Notes: generated by a model not told the origin, from the letters alone. Positions 1-5,611 are shown, counted from the stretch's first letter. The stretch is 8,394 bases of DNA from Mycobacterium sp. (GCA_029256565.1 JAQSXQ010000102.1:1-8394); one strand, 5' to 3'. Made by a program: numbers and translations.

Positions 1-137
1 CCCGGGGACGTGCGGGCGGCCATGACGGCTTCTTCGAGTGACGGCGCCGTCGCCAGGTCGACGTCGCCCTCGACGAACAGCACCGTGACGTCGCGATCGC
101 GACGTTCCTGGCGTGTGGTGACCGGATGTGGGGGCAT
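1..137 (-). CDS. STAS-domain anti-sigma-factor antagonist (5' part only, runs off left edge)
   Basis: Only the first 45 codons lie in the window; the gene continues past base 1. The ATG at 137 is preceded on the minus strand by a purine-rich ribosome site (AAGGAAGGG) about 10 bases upstream. The visible protein has a short charged N-terminus, then VTVLFVEGDVDLATAPSLEE (residues 17-36), which is the opening beta strand and conserved D-x-x-T/A-A-P-x-L segment of SpoIIAA/RsbV-type STAS domains. Family members bind an RsbW-type kinase and are controlled by phosphorylation of a serine further along, which is not visible here. The divergent gene encodes just such a kinase, so the two probably form a partner-switching pair; that is inference. 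The call rests on 45 residues, so a longer multidomain protein beginning with STAS cannot be excluded. Confidence 0.7.
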   Translation of the reverse strand, partial: MPPHPVTTRQERRDRDVTVLFVEGDVDLATAPSLEEAVMAARTSP

Positions 138-241
138 CGTCGACCGACCCTTCCTTCTCACGACGCGGACGTCGCGCGTGGGCGGACATACAGTTCGAAG
201 GACTCCGGTCTGAACCCAGGTCGACTCTATCCGATGTTTGA

Positions 242-281
242 GTCGTCCCTCCGACGTGAAAGTAGTCCCGAAGGGGACGAC
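242..281 (+). repeat. Inverted repeats in the anti-sigma gene leader (two competing stems)
   Basis: Arms GTCGTCCC (242-249) and GGGACGAC (274-281) are perfect 8-base complements. The same right arm can instead pair with GTCCC (265-269) around a GAAG tetraloop, giving a compact 5-bp hairpin at 265-278. The two structures are mutually exclusive because they share the right arm. The element ends 17 bases before the mini-ORF at 299. It could be an RNA switch, an operator or chance; no transcription start is known. Confidence 0.35.
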
Positions 282-298
282 CACATCGCGGGAGCTTG

Positions 299-346
299 AT
301 GACGACTGACGTAGCTCAGGTTCGGCGTCCGCTGGTGCGGGGATGA
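299..346 (+). CDS. Putative 15-codon leader ORF coupled to the anti-sigma gene
   Basis: An ATG at 299 opens a 15-residue frame (MTTDVAQVRRPLVRG) ending in TGA at 344-346. The stop overlaps the ATG of the downstream kinase gene as ATGA, the classic arrangement for translational coupling. A GGGAG ribosome-site candidate lies at 290-294, only 4 bases from the ATG; the kinase ATG has only a weak GCGGGG ahead of it. The peptide matches no family I recognise. Its position suggests that translating the mini-ORF delivers ribosomes to the kinase start. It could also be the remnant of an N-terminal extension broken by a frameshift, or chance. Confidence 0.4.
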   Translation: MTTDVAQVRRPLVRG

Positions 347-747
347 CTCCGTCCCGGCTGAACGTGGTCGTACCCGCGCGCGCCGAGTCGCTGTCGGCGG
401 TGCGGGAACGGGTGGCGGATTGGTTGTCGTCGCTCGGTACGCCGGACGAGCGGATCGGCGACATCGTGCTCGTGGTCAACGAGGCGTGCAGCAACAGCAT
501 CGAACACGCGTACATAGGCGGAGCGGCAGGCGCGGTCCGCGTATCGGCCGACGTCGACTCGCAATCGATCTGCTTCACCGTCGAGGACTTCGGCCGGTGG
601 AAGACCGATACGTCGAAGACCGACGTCTCCCGCGGCCGTGGCCTTGCCCTCATGCGTGCCATGAGTTCTCACGTCGGCCTCTACACCAATACGAGCGGCA
701 CGCGAGTATCGCTGAGCTTCCCGTCCCCACCCGTCGACCGCACCTAG
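343..747 (+). CDS. RsbW/SpoIIAB-like anti-sigma factor (HATPase_c_2 serine kinase)
   Basis: A 134-residue protein, the usual size for a stand-alone GHKL-fold anti-sigma kinase. Such proteins bind a sigma factor or phosphorylate an STAS antagonist using ATP. The N box is at residues 44-55 (VVNEACSNSIEH, with the Mg-binding Glu47 and Asn51). The G1 box is VEDFGRW (80-86); the tryptophan in place of the second glycine is common in actinobacterial members. The glycine-rich G2 lid is SRGRGLALM (96-104). No transmembrane segment is seen. An in-frame stop at 307 limits the start, and ATG 343 is the only good candidate. The gene is divergent from an STAS gene, its probable antagonist, and ends 8 bases from the convergent metal-transporter gene. 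The cognate sigma factor cannot be named from sequence. Confidence 0.88.
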   Translation: MTPSRLNVVVPARAESLSAVRERVADWLSSLGTPDERIGDIVLVVNEACSNSIEHAYIGGAAGAVRVSADVDSQSICFTVEDFGRWKTDTSKTDVSRGRGLALMRAMSSHVGLYTNTSGTRVSLSFPSPPVDRT

Positions 748-755
748 GGGCAGGT

Positions 756-2075
756 TCACCGGTCGGACCCGTGGCCGGCCGGGTAGGCGTGCACGAGCGC
801 CGAGGAGAGTTTGGGGACCACGTGGGTGAGCGTGTGCTCGGCATCGTGGGCGATCCGGTGGGCGTCGGCGAGACTGACCGCAGGGTCGATGTCGAGTTCG
901 GCGTCGGCGTGTAGCCGGTGCCCGATCCACCGCATCTTCACGCTGCGAACGCCGGTGACGCCCGGTTCGGCGGCGAGCGCCGTCTCAGCGGTATCGACGA
1001 ACGTGGGATCGACGGCGTCCATGAGGCGCCGGAAGATGTCCCGGATCGCGGTTCGCAGCACCGCGAGGATGGCGACGGTGATGACCAGGCCGATGATCGG
1101 GTCGGCCAACGGGAAGCCCAGCGCCACCCCACCAGCACCGAGCAGGACCGCGAGCGAGGTGAAACCGTCTGTGCGGGCGTGCAATCCGTCCGCGACCAGG
1201 GCGGCCGAGCCGATTCTGCGGCCGACGCGGATGCGGTAGAGGGCGACCAGTTCGTTGCCGATGAACCCGACGAGTCCGGCGAGGGCGACCCAGCCGACGT
1301 GCTCGATGGGCACCGGGTTGATCAGGCGGCGAACGGATTCGACACCGGCGACGATGGCCGATAGGGCGATCATCGCGACGACGAACAGCCCGGCCAGGTC
1401 CTCGGCGCGTCCGAATCCGTAGGTGTAGCGCCGCGTCGCTGCCTTGGTACTCAGGGCGAAGGCGATCCACAGCGGTATCGCGGTGAGGGCGTCGGAGACG
1501 TTGTGGATGGTGTCGGCGAGGAGGGCGACCGACCCGGAGACGACGACGATGCCGATCTGCACGAGCGCCGTCGCGCCGAGGACGAGCAGGCTGATCTTGA
1601 CCGCGCGGATCCCCGCTGCGCTCGACTCCAGCGCCCCGTCGATGCTGTCGCTGGCGTCGTGGCTGTGCGGTGCGAACACCTCGCGCAGGGCTGCAACGAA
1701 TCTCCCGCCGCGACGCTCGCCGTGATCGTGGTCGCGGTGGTGGCCGGGGACGCCCGGACCCGCGTGCTCGGCGTTGTAGACCGCATCGGTGACGAGCTGT
1801 GCGATGTGGTCGTTGTCGAGGTTGTAGAAGATCGTGGTGCCCTCGCGCCGCGTGCGGACGAGTCGCGCCATCCGCAACTTCGCCAGGTGCTGGGACACCG
1901 ACGGTGCGGGCTTGCCGATGTGGGCGGCGAGATCGTTGACCGACATCTCGCGGCCGACCAGCGCCCAGAGCACCTGAACGCGCGTGGCGTCGGCGAGCAT
2001 CCGGAACACCTCGACCACGAGGCCAACCTGGTCGTCGGGCAGCCGACCGCCACCGGCATCGCTATCTGCATTCAT
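756..2075 (-). CDS. Fusion of KmtR-like ArsR/SmtB metal sensor and CDF metal-efflux transporter
   Basis: A 439-residue two-part protein. Residues 12-105 are an ArsR/SmtB winged helix closely resembling mycobacterial KmtR (Ni/Co repressor), with the recognition-helix region near 46-68 (GKPAPSVSQHLAKLR). The five metal ligands reported for KmtR (His88, Glu101, His102, His110, His111) are all present here with identical spacing as His90, Glu103, His104, His112, His113. A His-rich linker follows (GHHRDHDH, to 118), then a CDF transporter from about 130: six predicted membrane segments between roughly 160 and 341, RYTYGFGR (216-223), paired metal sites His191/Asp195 and His299/Asp303, and a cytoplasmic C-terminal domain (about 348-428). 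It should export a divalent metal (Co, Ni or Zn) and may also sense it. Start: a TTG at 2111 is in frame but coincides with the -35 box, so ATG 2075, at the predicted transcription start, is preferred. The two halves resemble separate M. tuberculosis genes (kmtR and its target cdf), from memory. Confidence 0.9.
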   Translation of the reverse strand: MNADSDAGGGRLPDDQVGLVVEVFRMLADATRVQVLWALVGREMSVNDLAAHIGKPAPSVSQHLAKLRMARLVRTRREGTTIFYNLDNDHIAQLVTDAVYNAEHAGPGVPGHHRDHDHGERRGGRFVAALREVFAPHSHDASDSIDGALESSAAGIRAVKISLLVLGATALVQIGIVVVSGSVALLADTIHNVSDALTAIPLWIAFALSTKAATRRYTYGFGRAEDLAGLFVVAMIALSAIVAGVESVRRLINPVPIEHVGWVALAGLVGFIGNELVALYRIRVGRRIGSAALVADGLHARTDGFTSLAVLLGAGGVALGFPLADPIIGLVITVAILAVLRTAIRDIFRRLMDAVDPTFVDTAETALAAEPGVTGVRSVKMRWIGHRLHADAELDIDPAVSLADAHRIAHDAEHTLTHVVPKLSSALVHAYPAGHGSDR

Positions 2076-2085
2076 ACGCAGATAG
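2062..2085. promoter_or_regulatory. Palindromic operator over the start codon of the KmtR-CDF gene
   Basis: CTATCTGC (2062-2069) and GCAGATAG (2078-2085) are perfect 8-base inverted arms separated by 8 bases. The ATG (complement of CAT 2073-2075) sits at the centre and the right arm overlaps the -10 box. An imperfect dyad across promoter and start fits an ArsR/SmtB autoregulatory operator. Binding by the fusion protein itself is inferred. Confidence 0.65.
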
Positions 2086-2111
2086 TAGACCGATGTCGTA
2101 CACGTCGCCAA
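2075..2111 (-). promoter_or_regulatory. Leaderless promoter of the KmtR-CDF gene
   Basis: On the minus strand, -35 TTGGCG (2111-2106), an 18-base spacer and -10 TACTAT (2087-2082, fitting the mycobacterial TANNNT) are followed by CTGCGT and then ATG. The expected transcription start is the A of the ATG, so the mRNA would be leaderless, which agrees with the absence of any ribosome site. Predicted by eye. Confidence 0.55.
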
Positions 2112-2143
2112 TGGCTTGCTTCGACTTGGTGATTGCCGCGACC

Positions 2144-2152
2144 GCAGATAGC
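2144..2152. promoter_or_regulatory. Third copy of the operator half-site
   Basis: GCAGATAGC at 2144-2152 is the exact reverse complement of GCTATCTGC at 2061-2069 and repeats the right arm GCAGATAG of the operator, 66 bases further upstream of the fusion gene. It has no paired arm nearby. It may be an accessory site for the same regulator or a chance repeat. Confidence 0.3.
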
Positions 2153-2181
2153 GGACGAGACGGCGTGACTGCGTTTGATTC

Positions 2182-2257
2182 TGGTGGAGCTAGGGAGAAT
2201 CGAACTCCCGACCTACTCGATGCGAACGAGTCGCGCTACCAACTGCGCCATAGCCCC
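2182..2257 (-). tRNA. tRNA-Ala, anticodon CGC
   Basis: Read on the minus strand, 76 bases fold as a standard cloverleaf: acceptor GGGGCTA/TAGCTCC, D arm GCGC-AGTTGGTA-GCGC, anticodon arm ACTCG-TTCGCAT-CGAGT, T arm GGGAG-TTCGATT-CTCCC, discriminator A, and an encoded CCA end (2184-2182). The anticodon CGC reads the alanine codon GCG. The third acceptor pair is G:T (G3:U70), the identity element of alanyl-tRNA synthetase, which confirms the assignment independently of the anticodon. It follows glpR on the same strand by 50 bases. No intron or mismatch is seen. Confidence 0.97.
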
Positions 2258-2262
2258 TAGTG

Positions 2263-2298
2263 CCGGTACAGGTTATCAGTCACCCCGCCCGGCGAGAA
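2263..2298 (-). promoter_or_regulatory. Possible tRNA-Ala promoter
   Basis: Minus-strand -10 TAACCT (2275-2270, TANNNT) lies 17 bases after a weak -35-like TTCTCG (2298-2293). It would start transcription near 2263, about 6 bases before the mature tRNA 5' end. The -35 box is poor, so the tRNA might instead be processed from glpR read-through. Confidence 0.4.
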
Positions 2299-2307
2299 AA
2301 CGACCGG

Positions 2308-3501
2308 CTATTGGCCCGCCGCTCGGGGTAGGTCGTAGTCACGCTCGAGCCGGGTGTACTCGAGATGCTCGAAGATCGGGTCCTCGTCGTCGATCTCCAG
2401 GACCACTGACCCTGGGCGACGCAGTCGTGAAGGGACGACATCGAACTCCTGGTCGTCGGTGTTCTCCACCCCCAACCTCGACCGAGCCATGCGCTGCGCC
2501 CTACGGCGTCGCAACTGCTCTTCGATCCGGGTCTGCCGTCGCAGATAGGCAAGGTATGCAACGGTGACGACGCCGATGGTCCCGCACAGCCACCACAGGC
2601 CCGGAGTCACCAGGTAGGACGCCACGGCCGACGCGAGCAGCAGCACGGACATCGCCATCAGCATGCGCTTGCGGAACGCGAACTTGCGCTCGCGGACCGC
2701 TATGGCGGTCTTGGTCTCGTACCGGTTGGTGCGGGCTCGCGACATGGAGTCGGCCAGCTTCGGCTCGCCGTCGGACTCGGCTTCCAGGCCCGACGAGTCG
2801 TCGACGTACTCGTAGTCGTGGTCGGTGCCGTCGTCGATCGCCTCGAGGCCGTCGGTGTCCTCCTCGGTTTCAAAGGCAGCGTCGGTTTCGAAGGCGGCGT
2901 CGGTCTCGAAGACGGCGGCGGGTTCGGCCGCCTCGCGGACGTCCGGCTCGGCGGCCTCGAACTCACCGGTGTCGTCGGAGAACTCGGCGTCGGCGCGGGT
3001 GCGGATGGCGGCGGTGGGAGGTCCAGCCTCGGCCGCGACGTACTCGGGTTCGGCCGTGACGTCCTCGTCGGGCTCGGCGTGGAAGTCGAGCGGCAGCTGG
3101 GGCTCGTCGGCCTGCGGTTGGGCCGTCGCTCCCACGGGCAGTGCGCCGGAGTCCATTTCGACGACGTCGACGTCGAGGTAGTCGGGTTCGCTCGACACCG
3201 CGCTCGCGGCCAGCACGACGGCCTTGCGGGGCGCGGTCTCGGCGTCGTCGCCGTCGTAACCGTCGTCGTACTCGTCGAGGTCTTCGTGGGTGGGACGCCA
3301 GTCCGGGTCGCTGAAGTGTCCGGCGGCCGGGCCGCGCTTGCGCAGTCGCGCGCCTCGACCGGTATTGAGTACCCGGGTGGCCAGCGCGACGTCGCTCGTC
3401 CGGCGCACGGTGTCCCGCTTGCTGATGAGCATCGGGACGAGGACGAACAGCCAAAGCACGACGAGGGAGATCCACAGGAGGGATTGGGGGATGCTTGGCA
3501 T
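2308..3501 (-). CDS. glpR: GlpR/SepX-like membrane protein (gephyrin-like Glp receptor)
   Basis: A 397-residue protein matching the layout of actinobacterial GlpR (SepX in Streptomyces), the membrane receptor of gephyrin-like Glp that acts with FtsZ at division sites and poles in Corynebacterium. There is an N-terminal membrane segment at about 7-26 followed by basic KRDTVRR. A long, very acidic, probably disordered region spans about 70-250. Two further membrane segments (about 280-299 and 302-321) are followed by an Arg-rich stretch (RRQTRIEEQLRRRRAQR) and a C-terminal tail. The disordered part contains tandem FETDAA repeats (about 198-212). The start is well supported: AAAGGAG lies 8 bases before the ATG. 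The cognate Glp gene is two genes upstream on the same strand, after rimJ. A promoter region with a strong palindrome separates it from rimJ, so it may also be transcribed independently. Function is assigned by similarity and context. Confidence 0.85.
   Translation of the reverse strand: MPSIPQSLLWISLVVLWLFVLVPMLISKRDTVRRTSDVALATRVLNTGRGARLRKRGPAAGHFSDPDWRPTHEDLDEYDDGYDGDDAETAPRKAVVLAASAVSSEPDYLDVDVVEMDSGALPVGATAQPQADEPQLPLDFHAEPDEDVTAEPEYVAAEAGPPTAAIRTRADAEFSDDTGEFEAAEPDVREAAEPAAVFETDAAFETDAAFETEEDTDGLEAIDDGTDHDYEYVDDSSGLEAESDGEPKLADSMSRARTNRYETKTAIAVRERKFAFRKRMLMAMSVLLLASAVASYLVTPGLWWLCGTIGVVTVAYLAYLRRQTRIEEQLRRRRAQRMARSRLGVENTDDQEFDVVPSRLRRPGSVVLEIDDEDPIFEHLEYTRLERDYDLPRAAGQ
2864..2917 (-). 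repeat. Three tandem 18-bp units inside glpR
   Basis: Units at 2864-2881, 2882-2899 and 2900-2917 share the pattern TCGGTNTCRAARRCRGCG and encode successive FETDAA-type hexapeptides in the acidic disordered region. Units 1 and 2 differ at two positions, consistent with recent slippage or unequal crossing-over that preserved the frame. Confidence 0.85.
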
Positions 3502-3570
3502 TGCGCCGGCTCCTTTCCCCTTCAGGCTAGGTCTGACGACCAGCGCATCGAGGGGGGACGCGCCGAGGAC

Positions 3571-3588
3571 AATTACACACCTGTAATT
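3571..3588. promoter_or_regulatory. Perfect palindrome upstream of glpR
   Basis: AATTACA-CACC-TGTAATT is a perfect 7-base inverted repeat with a 4-base centre, AT-rich in otherwise GC-rich DNA and 70 bases upstream of the glpR ATG. It overlaps the likely promoter. It looks like the site of a dimeric regulator; I do not recognise which one. Confidence 0.6.
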
Positions 3589-3600
3589 CCCCTTCTACAA
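3572..3600 (-). promoter_or_regulatory. Likely glpR promoter
   Basis: On the minus strand TTGTAG (3600-3595) and TGTAAT (3577-3572, five of six bases of TATAAT) are 17 bases apart. This predicts a 5' leader of about 65 bases ending in the AAAGGAG ribosome site. The palindrome covers the spacer end and the -10 box. A second TANNNT candidate, TAGCCT, lies closer to the gene (within 3521-3530) without a clear -35. Confidence 0.4.
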
Positions 3601-3635
3601 GCACATTCGCCACTGGTGTCACATCTGCAACACGT

Positions 3636-4289
3636 TCACGCCCAGTTCGCTCGTCCAGACCGGACCAGCGCCGCCGTCGCGGACACCTGCAGTTCCTCGA
3701 CCGTCAGCGCCACCAGAAGGTGGTCGCGCCACGCGCCGTCGACCTCCAAATACCGCCGCAGCAGACCCTCCTCGCGGAACCCGGTCTTGGCCAGCACCCG
3801 GCGACTCGGCGCGTTCTCGGGCCGCACCGTCGCCTCGATCCGGTGCAGCATCACCCCGCTGAAGCCGTGGTCGACGCCCAGCGCGAGCGCCGCGGTCGCT
3901 ACTCCCCCGCCGTTGAACTGGCGAGCCACCCAGTAGCCGATCCAGGCCGACCGCAACGCGCCATGGGTGACGTTGCCAATGGTCAACTGACCGCAGAACT
4001 CGCCGTCCAGTTCGATCGCATACGGCAGCATGCGGCCCCGTCGGGCCTCGGCCCGCAACCCCGAACAGATCGACGGCCAGGACGAAACAGCGTGCCGCAC
4101 TTCCCAATCGACCTCCGCGACCGGCTCCCACGGTTCGAGGTGGGCGCGGTCGGCCAGCCGGATGCGGCTCCACACGCCGCCGTCGCGCAACCGCACCGGC
4201 CGCAACCTCACCAGGCCTGCGCGCACTCGAATCGGACCGATCGGCTTGGGCCAGCCCGGATGCATCGAGGCGTTGCGGAACAGGTTCAC
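3636..4289 (-). CDS. rimJ: RimJ/RimL-type GNAT N-acetyltransferase
   Basis: A 217-residue soluble GNAT-fold protein strongly resembling mycobacterial RimJ (Rv0995). Family members transfer acetyl from acetyl-CoA to protein N-termini; RimJ of E. coli acts on ribosomal protein S5, but the substrate here is unknown. The acetyl-CoA pyrophosphate loop is QFNGGGVA (124-131). The RimJ/RimL signature ENAPSRRVLAKTGFREEGLLR begins at 158, with Asn159 and the GF turn at 170-171. The GTG at 4289 gives the listed length; it lies 18 bases after the glp stop and has no strong ribosome site. The conserved part starts only around residue 17 (PIGPIRV), so the first residues are uncertain; an ATG at 4265 is an alternative. 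Close spacing indicates co-transcription with glp. Why an acetyltransferase sits between Glp and GlpR is unexplained. Confidence 0.88.
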   Translation of the reverse strand: MNLFRNASMHPGWPKPIGPIRVRAGLVRLRPVRLRDGGVWSRIRLADRAHLEPWEPVAEVDWEVRHAVSSWPSICSGLRAEARRGRMLPYAIELDGEFCGQLTIGNVTHGALRSAWIGYWVARQFNGGGVATAALALGVDHGFSGVMLHRIEATVRPENAPSRRVLAKTGFREEGLLRRYLEVDGAWRDHLLVALTVEELQVSATAALVRSGRANWA

Positions 4290-4307
4290 CGACGTGCCAC
4301 CGGTCGG

Positions 4308-5558
4308 TCAGCCGCGCTGGGCCAGGAAGGCCACGTCGACGACCTCACCGGTGCGGACCTCCTCGGTCTCGCTCGGCACCATCACCAGACAGTTCGCCTC
4401 GGCCAGCGTGGCCAGCAGGTGTGACGACGCGCCGGGTGCGCCACCGAGCGCCTGCACCAGGTACTCGCCGGTGTCCTGGTCGCGCATGAGCTGCCCACGA
4501 AGGAAGCCCTTGCGCCCGGCGACGGAGCTGATCGGCGACAGCGCACGGGCCTGCACGACACGCCGAAGCGGTTGCCGCTTGCCCAGCGACATCCTGATCA
4601 GCGGACGCACCATCACCTCGAACACGACCAGCGCACTCACCGGATTGGCAGGCAGCAGGAACACCGGGACGCCGTCGCGCCCGAGTTGCCCGAAGCCCTG
4701 TACTGACCCGGGATGCATCGCGATGCGGGCGACTTCGACCTCGCCCATGTCGGCCAGCACGCTGCGGACGCTCTCGGCGGCCACACCTCCGACCGCCCCG
4801 GCGATGACCACGACCTCGGCGCGGTTGATCTGACCCTCGACGACGTCGCGCAGGGTCTTGGCCTCGGTGTCGACGATTCCGACGCGGTTGACCTCGGCGC
4901 CGGCGTCGCGGCCTGCCGCGGCCAGCGCGTACGAGTTGACGTCGTAGACCTGCCCGTTGCCCGGCGTACGAGAGGTGTCGACGAGTTCCCCACCCACCGA
5001 CATCACCGACAGTCGCGGCCGGGGATGCACCAGCACCCGCTCGCGACCCACGGCCGCGAGCAGACCGACCTGCGCCGCGCCGATGATCGTGCCCGCGCGG
5101 ACCGCGACGTCACCGGGCTGGACGTCGTCCCCGGTGCGGCGCACGTAGGCACCGGACCGCACACCGCGCAGCACGCGCACCCGCGAGTCGCCGCCGTCGG
5201 TCCAGCGCAGCGGCAGCACCGCGTCGGCCAGGGTCGGCATCGGCGCGCCGGTCTGGACGCGGGCGGCCTGGCGCGGTTGCAGGCGGCTGGGGGTGCGGGC
5301 ACCGGCCTCGATCACGCCCATGACGGGCAGGCTCAGATCGCCGCGGTTCTGGTCGTCGTCCGCCCCGGCTCCCAGGACGTCGACGCTGCGCACGGCGTAC
5401 CCGTCGATCGCCGCCTGGTCGAAGCCGGGCAGCGGCCGCTCGGTGACGACCTCCTCCGCGCACATCAAGCCCTGCGCCTCGGCGATCGCCACTCGAACGG
5501 GTCGGGGTGCCACCGCAGCGGCTGCCACCCGGGCCTGCTGCTCCTCCACCGAACGCAC
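4308..5558 (-). CDS. glp: Glp, gephyrin-like MoeA-family protein (MoeA1)
   Basis: A 416-residue MoeA/gephyrin-fold protein. True MoeA inserts molybdate into adenylylated molybdopterin; the corynebacterial Glp paralogue instead works with GlpR and FtsZ. Recognisable motifs are PLPGFDQAAIDGYAV (42-56), TGAPMPTLADAV (103-114), SVGGEL (187-192, usually S/TTGDEL), GQVYDVNSYAL (202-212), AGAVGGVAAE (253-262, where MoeA has GGVSVGxxD), MHPGSV (281-286, usually KPGKP) and LPANPVSAL (302-310, usually LPGNPVSA). Several catalytic-type residues are therefore substituted, and the presence of glpR downstream supports Glp over a working MoeA. Start: GTG 5558 follows AGAAAGG by 6 bases and gives the typical MRSVEEQ N-terminus; the in-frame GTG at 5597 would add 13 untypical residues and lies upstream of that ribosome site. 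galU is 78 bases upstream, rimJ 18 bases downstream. Confidence 0.88.
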   Translation of the reverse strand: MRSVEEQQARVAAAAVAPRPVRVAIAEAQGLMCAEEVVTERPLPGFDQAAIDGYAVRSVDVLGAGADDDQNRGDLSLPVMGVIEAGARTPSRLQPRQAARVQTGAPMPTLADAVLPLRWTDGGDSRVRVLRGVRSGAYVRRTGDDVQPGDVAVRAGTIIGAAQVGLLAAVGRERVLVHPRPRLSVMSVGGELVDTSRTPGNGQVYDVNSYALAAAGRDAGAEVNRVGIVDTEAKTLRDVVEGQINRAEVVVIAGAVGGVAAESVRSVLADMGEVEVARIAMHPGSVQGFGQLGRDGVPVFLLPANPVSALVVFEVMVRPLIRMSLGKRQPLRRVVQARALSPISSVAGRKGFLRGQLMRDQDTGEYLVQALGGAPGASSHLLATLAEANCLVMVPSETEEVRTGEVVDVAFLAQRG

Positions 5559-5591
5559 GTCAAGCCTTTCTGCAGTCCTAGGGCCCGCCGT

Positions 5592-5603
5592 GCGCACGTG
5601 CGC
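5592..5603. repeat. 12-bp palindrome between galU and glp
   Basis: GCGCACGTGCGC is a perfect palindrome centred on CACGTG, about 34 bases upstream of the glp start. It could be a regulator site for glp or chance in GC-rich DNA. Confidence 0.3.
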
Positions 5604-5611
5604 GTCGCCGC

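Noticed and set aside
80..86. Tryptophan in the G1 box of the anti-sigma kinase as a lost ATP site (residues 80-86 of that protein)
   Set aside because: The D-x-G-R-W form is common in actinobacterial RsbW-like proteins, so it is not evidence of inactivation.
191..215. SOS-box-like GTTC/GAAC pair upstream of the anti-sigma gene
   Set aside because: Only 4-base arms with a 15-base gap; the mycobacterial LexA box needs TCGAAC-N4-GTTCGA.
735..765. Bidirectional terminator between the convergent anti-sigma and KmtR-CDF genes
   Set aside because: Only a 6-bp CGACCG/CGGTCG stem with a 19-base loop, lying within both coding ends and without a T-run; too weak to call.
2076..2111. Upstream TTG start adding 12 residues to the KmtR-CDF protein
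   Set aside because: The TTG and the following codons coincide with the predicted -35 and -10 boxes, and KmtR homology begins after the ATG at 2075.
2182..2257. tRNA gene as an attachment site of an integrated element
   Set aside because: I saw no second copy of the tRNA 3' end and no integrase or transposase in the window.
2818..3936. Plus-strand open frame opposite glpR and rimJ
   Set aside because: Gly/Val/Arg-rich shadow of the acidic glpR frame; no domain is recognisable and no ribosome site precedes it.
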